Assembly (NCBI RefSeq): GCF_000147815.2
Contig: NC_015957.1
Span: 7,006,001-7,070,000, forward strand
DNA length: 64,000 nucleotides
Direction of reading: 5' to 3'
Origin: Streptomyces violaceusniger Tu 4113
GTDB lineage: Bacteria > Actinomycetota > Actinomycetes > Streptomycetales > Streptomycetaceae
This document shows, piece by piece, positions 60,553 to 64,000 of this stretch (position 1 is the first letter of the stretch; every line of letters starts with the position of its first letter). The notes under the pieces were generated by a model. That model was not told where the DNA came from, did no database searches, and saw only the letters and a program-made list of their open reading frames with translations. The translations under genes and the position numbers were made by a program.

Positions 60553-63537
60553 ATGCCCACGCCGAGGATCCCGCTCCGCCCCTTCCGCATCTCTGCCGCC
60601 CGCACCACACATGCCGTCCGCGCCACCCGCTCGCGGTGGCGCGCTGTGTGCGCGGCGGTCGTACTCGCCCTGGCCATCGGTCTCCTCGCCGCCCCCGCCA
60701 AGGCCGAGGTCCAGCACCCCCGGCAGGAGTGGCTGCGCCAGTCCACCGCCGGGCTCTTCCTGCACTGGGGCATGTTCACCCACCCCCGGCACCGCGACTG
60801 CGCCGAGTGGGAGCGCGATGTCACCAAGGGCGGCTGGAGCGCCGACTACTGGGTGGACGAGGCGCGCAAGCTCGGCGCCTCGTACATCGTGCTGGCGACC
60901 TTCCACAGCAGGCTGGGCTACGCCCGCCCCTGGCCGTCGAAGATTCCGGGAAGCTGTGCCACCGAGCGCGATCTGCTCGGCGAATTGGTGGCCGCCGGTA
61001 AGGCCAAGGGCGTGCACATCGTCCTCTATATGACCGACGACCCGCAGTGGCACAACGCGGACGGCGTCGAAGCGCTGGATTCGGCCGCCTACTCGGCGTA
61101 CAAGGGCGAGCAGATCGACCTCACCACGCGCCAAGGCTTTGGCAGGTACAGCTACGACCTGTTCCTCGAGGCCATGGAGAAGTACCCGGACCTGTCGGGG
61201 TTCTGGATCGACAACGACAACGAGTACTGGGAGGAGCACGGCCTCTACGAGAAGATCCGCGAGCGCCGGCCCGACTGGCTGCTGAGCAACAACAACGAAG
61301 ACACGCCGATCATGGACACGGTCAGCAATGAGCAGAAGACCGGCATGACCCCGGCGTACGACTACCCCGCCGCCGTGAGCGTTCCCATGCCCCGGCTGAC
61401 CGAGGCCGACTACAAGCTGCCGACCACCGGCGACTGGTGGTACGACGGCGGTGACCACGAGGTCGACGCCCGGCTCAGCACCGGCCGTTACATCACGAAC
61501 GCGGGCTCCTCCATCAAGTCGCTCATGGCCGAGACGCCCATGGTGAACGGCAAACTCCCGAGCCAGCAGGAGGAGTTCAACGATGTCATGGGGAACTGGG
61601 TCGAGCCCATCAAGGAGTCGGTGCACGGCGTCGAGGGCGGCGGCTATATGTACGGCGGCATGCAACCCGGGTTCTGGAACGACGGCGCCCACGGCGTGGT
61701 CACCGTGGGCCGGGGCGAGAACGGCGACCGGACCCAGTACGTCCACGTGGTCACCCCGCCCCGCACCGACATGGTGCGGCTGGGCGACAACGGCTACACG
61801 GTGCGCCGGGTCACCAACCTCCGCACCGGCGAGAAGATGCGCTTCAGCCAGTCCGGCGGCCATCTGTCCATCCTCGGCGCCCACGACTGGGATCCGTACG
61901 ACACCGTCTTCAGGGTCGAGACCGACGGCCGCCGGCCCTTCTATCCGCAGTCCGGTATCGGCGCCACCGCCACCTCCGCGCGGACCGGCCACCCGGCGGC
62001 CGGCCTGGCCGACGGCGACTACGAGACCTACTGGGACAGTGACGGCAAGCTGCCCGTCTCCGTCACCCTCGACCTCGGCGCGCGCAAGCACACCACGGCG
62101 CTGGCGGTGAACCAGCGCGAGTGGTCGCCGACGCACGCCCGGTCGTCCTTCGGGCGCCCCGAGGACTCCGCACGCATCAAGGACTACCGCGTCTACGCCA
62201 GCGGCGACGGCAAGCGCTGGACGCAGGTGCGCTCCGGCACCCTGCCCAGCGCCCGCGGGGTGCGGACCATCGACATCGGTGGCCGGGACGCCCGCTATCT
62301 GAAGCTGGAGGTGCGCAGCCTGTGGGGCGGCCCGCAGGCGCCGGAGTTCTCCAACCAGTTGCGCATCGACGAGATCCAGGTGGCCTACGGCCGCTCGAAG
62401 ACCACCCGCACCGAGCTGCCGCTGGAGGCCGAGGCCCGGCAGAACGCGTCGTCGGGCGCGGTCCACTCCGTGGCATGCGGCGCCTGCTCGGGCGGCCGGC
62501 GGGTGGACGGCCTCGGTGGCGGGGCCCGCAACTCCGTGACGTACCGTGACGTCCGCGCCCCCGAAAGCGGCGACTACCGGCTCCAGTTGGACCACACCGC
62601 GAAGGCCGCCTCCTCACTGTCCGTGAGCGTCAACGGCGCGGCACCGGTCGAGGTCCCCGTCGTCGCGGGCAGCCCCGAGGTGCCGGAGAGCACGGCGGTG
62701 TCCGCGCCGCTCAAGGCGGGCGCCAACACGGTGAAGGTCTTCAGCACCGGGCGCCGCGGCCCCGGGCTGGACCGGATCGCGGTCGCCCCGCTGCCCCCGG
62801 CCTCGTACACGCCCAAGACCACGCTCACCGTCCAGCCCCACGGTCTGCAGTGGGTCGGGCCCGGCCAGCGGTCCCTCACCGTCACGGCGGCTCTCCGGCT
62901 CGACGCCGACGAGCAGCTCGACGGCATCAGCCTCGCTCCCCGGCTGCCGGCCGGCTGGACCGCGGACGGCGGCCCGGTCACGGCCCGGTCGCTGCGGCTC
63001 GGCCAAACGGTGCGGGGCACCTGGACGCTGACCTCCCCGCCCGGCCAGGACGCGGGTTCGGCCGATATCCCCGTCACGGCGGACTTCGGGCTGCTCGGCC
63101 GGCAGAAGTCGGCCTCGGACCAGGTCAAGGTGCGGCCACTGCCCGCCGACCGGATCTGGGCACGCGAGGCGGAGGACTCGGCCAACCAGTTCGGCAGCAC
63201 GGGCCTCACCAACTGCGGGCCCTGCTCCGGGGCCGAGAAGGTGCGCAACATCGGCGGCAGCGAGCAGGCGGCCATGGTCTTCCCCGATGTCGTCGTCCCC
63301 GACGGCGGGCAGCACACGCTCCACCTCGACTACACGGTCAACGGCACCCGCTCGTTCCAGGTGAGCGTCAACGGCGGCCCGGCGACCAAGGTGACCGTGA
63401 CCGACACCGGGAACACCACCCCGCGCACGGCCTCCATCCCGGTCACCCTCAAATCCGGCGCCAACACCATCAAGATCTCCAACGACACCGAGTCCGCCCC
63501 CGACCTCGACCGGCTCTCCCTCGGCCGGACCACCTGA
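60553..63537 (+). CDS. Secreted multidomain alpha-L-fucosidase (GH29)
   Basis: A 994-residue secreted enzyme that releases fucose from glycans. After a signal peptide (about 1-45) comes the GH29 TIM barrel (about 50-390) with FHSRLGYARPW and the nucleophile region LSGFWIDNDNEYW, Asp220 as likely nucleophile. An F5/8-type C (discoidin) module follows at about 470-620, then two carbohydrate-binding-like modules (about 625-745 and 870-990) separated by an NEW3-like domain. ATG 60553 has GGAGGACAGG upstream. It leads an operon with a GH28 gene 11 bases downstream. Confidence 0.93.
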   Translation: MPTPRIPLRPFRISAARTTHAVRATRSRWRAVCAAVVLALAIGLLAAPAKAEVQHPRQEWLRQSTAGLFLHWGMFTHPRHRDCAEWERDVTKGGWSADYWVDEARKLGASYIVLATFHSRLGYARPWPSKIPGSCATERDLLGELVAAGKAKGVHIVLYMTDDPQWHNADGVEALDSAAYSAYKGEQIDLTTRQGFGRYSYDLFLEAMEKYPDLSGFWIDNDNEYWEEHGLYEKIRERRPDWLLSNNNEDTPIMDTVSNEQKTGMTPAYDYPAAVSVPMPRLTEADYKLPTTGDWWYDGGDHEVDARLSTGRYITNAGSSIKSLMAETPMVNGKLPSQQEEFNDVMGNWVEPIKESVHGVEGGGYMYGGMQPGFWNDGAHGVVTVGRGENGDRTQYVHVVTPPRTDMVRLGDNGYTVRRVTNLRTGEKMRFSQSGGHLSILGAHDWDPYDTVFRVETDGRRPFYPQSGIGATATSARTGHPAAGLADGDYETYWDSDGKLPVSVTLDLGARKHTTALAVNQREWSPTHARSSFGRPEDSARIKDYRVYASGDGKRWTQVRSGTLPSARGVRTIDIGGRDARYLKLEVRSLWGGPQAPEFSNQLRIDEIQVAYGRSKTTRTELPLEAEARQNASSGAVHSVACGACSGGRRVDGLGGGARNSVTYRDVRAPESGDYRLQLDHTAKAASSLSVSVNGAAPVEVPVVAGSPEVPESTAVSAPLKAGANTVKVFSTGRRGPGLDRIAVAPLPPASYTPKTTLTVQPHGLQWVGPGQRSLTVTAALRLDADEQLDGISLAPRLPAGWTADGGPVTARSLRLGQTVRGTWTLTSPPGQDAGSADIPVTADFGLLGRQKSASDQVKVRPLPADRIWAREAEDSANQFGSTGLTNCGPCSGAEKVRNIGGSEQAAMVFPDVVVPDGGQHTLHLDYTVNGTRSFQVSVNGGPATKVTVTDTGNTTPRTASIPVTLKSGANTIKISNDTESAPDLDRLSLGRTT

Positions 63538-63548
63538 GGAGCCAGGCG

Positions 63549-64000
63549 ATGCATCCGAGACCTTCCCGCCGCTCGGCGCTGCGCACCGGCGGTCTGCTGG
63601 CGGCAGGCGCGCTGCTCCCCCAGTTGCCCGCCGGGCAGGCGTACGCGGCCACGTCGCACACCGGCGCGGCCACCGACTACACCGGGGCGTGGCGCGCGGT
63701 GCCGGGGATCCTGGACCGGATCAGGCCGCCCGCCTTCCCCCGCCGGAGCTTCCGGATCACCGACTACGGCGCGGTCGGCGACGGGCGGACGATGAACACC
63801 GCGGCGTTCCGGGCCACCATCGCCGCCTGCCACCGGGCGGGCGGCGGCCAGGTCGTCGTCCCCGAGGGCCGTTTCCTCACCGGCGCGATCCATCTGCGCA
63901 GCCGGGTGAACCTGCATGTCACCGCGGGCGCCACCATCGCCTTCAGCCCGGATCCACGCGACTTCCTGCCGGTGGTGCTCACCCGCTGGGAGGGCACCGA
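63549..64000 (+). CDS. GH28-type glycosidase, cut by window end
   Basis: The first 150 residues of a secreted pectinase-fold glycosidase. A Tat-like signal (RRSALRTGG, about 1-35) is followed by FRITDYGAVGDGRTMNTAAF, AGGGQVVVPEGRFLTGAIHL and GATIAFSPDP, the N-terminal hallmarks of GH28 polygalacturonase-like enzymes. The catalytic aspartates lie beyond the window. It starts 11 bases after the fucosidase stop and is co-transcribed, which suggests joint attack on fucosylated plant polysaccharide. Confidence 0.88.
   Translation, partial: MHPRPSRRSALRTGGLLAAGALLPQLPAGQAYAATSHTGAATDYTGAWRAVPGILDRIRPPAFPRRSFRITDYGAVGDGRTMNTAAFRATIAACHRAGGGQVVVPEGRFLTGAIHLRSRVNLHVTAGATIAFSPDPRDFLPVVLTRWEGT

Overview
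This is a high-GC actinobacterial chromosome segment, almost certainly Streptomyces or a close relative. Evidence is the strong third-position GC codon bias, many GTG starts, 4-bp ATGA start/stop overlaps, secreted glycoside hydrolases, DUF4232 lipoproteins, an FHA/ABC transporter, a SARP-like giant regulator and a rifamycin-associated element. The mix of carbohydrate-use genes, resistance genes and many decaying fragments looks like accessory or arm DNA. No rRNA, tRNA, CRISPR array, phage or insertion sequence was recognised.

Layout. 1-13.5 kb: two secreted GH16 beta-glucanases frame a frameshifted serine hydrolase, an FHA-ABC transporter, a GntR/SCO6745-like pair, a small secreted I36-like protein, a frameshifted aminotransferase, a methyltransferase, a nitronate monooxygenase and a cupin. 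13.5-21.4 kb: a tightly coupled polyol or tetrulose operon (HAD phosphatase, 2-hydroxyacid dehydrogenase, FGGY kinase, DhaK-DhaL kinase, RpiB-type isomerase) runs divergently from a DeoR regulator and an RbtT/DalT/CsbX polyol permease. 21.6-32 kb: hydrolases, an XRE regulator with an anti-sigma-type ATPase, a DHFR-like reductase, an FMN reductase, an RraA-like protein, and a tandem-fused double TetR repressor facing a 14-TM efflux pump across three operator boxes. 32-40 kb: a TmrB-like ATPase, a DUF4232/XRE-membrane/DUF4232 trio, DUF899, HD and PDZ proteins.

40.2-43 kb is a decaying P450 system. The cytochrome P450 lacks most of its middle and its heme cysteine. The ferredoxin reductase has a frameshift and an internal deletion. 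The TetR gene and its palindromic operators still look intact. 43-49.5 kb: a serine hydrolase, a chloroperoxidase-like hydrolase and a rifampin phosphotransferase (rph) with a rifamycin-associated element upstream. 49.4-57.3 kb: a 1,128-residue SARP-like regulator, a divergent FAD monooxygenase, and an operon of a small helical protein, a polyprenyl synthetase and an MpaB/Lcp-type oxygenase. This is the best candidate for an undescribed isoprenoid pathway. 57.6-64 kb: a secreted esterase, then a LacI repressor divergent from a GH29 alpha-L-fucosidase and GH28 operon with a textbook LacI operator.

Two themes cut across the window. Short perfect tandem repeats (5, 6, 9, 10, 15, 19 and 24 bp units) occur in at least ten places, several beside start or stop codons. 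Gene decay is frequent, with single-base frameshifts in G-rich sequence, truncations and internal deletions. Some frameshifts may be assembly errors.
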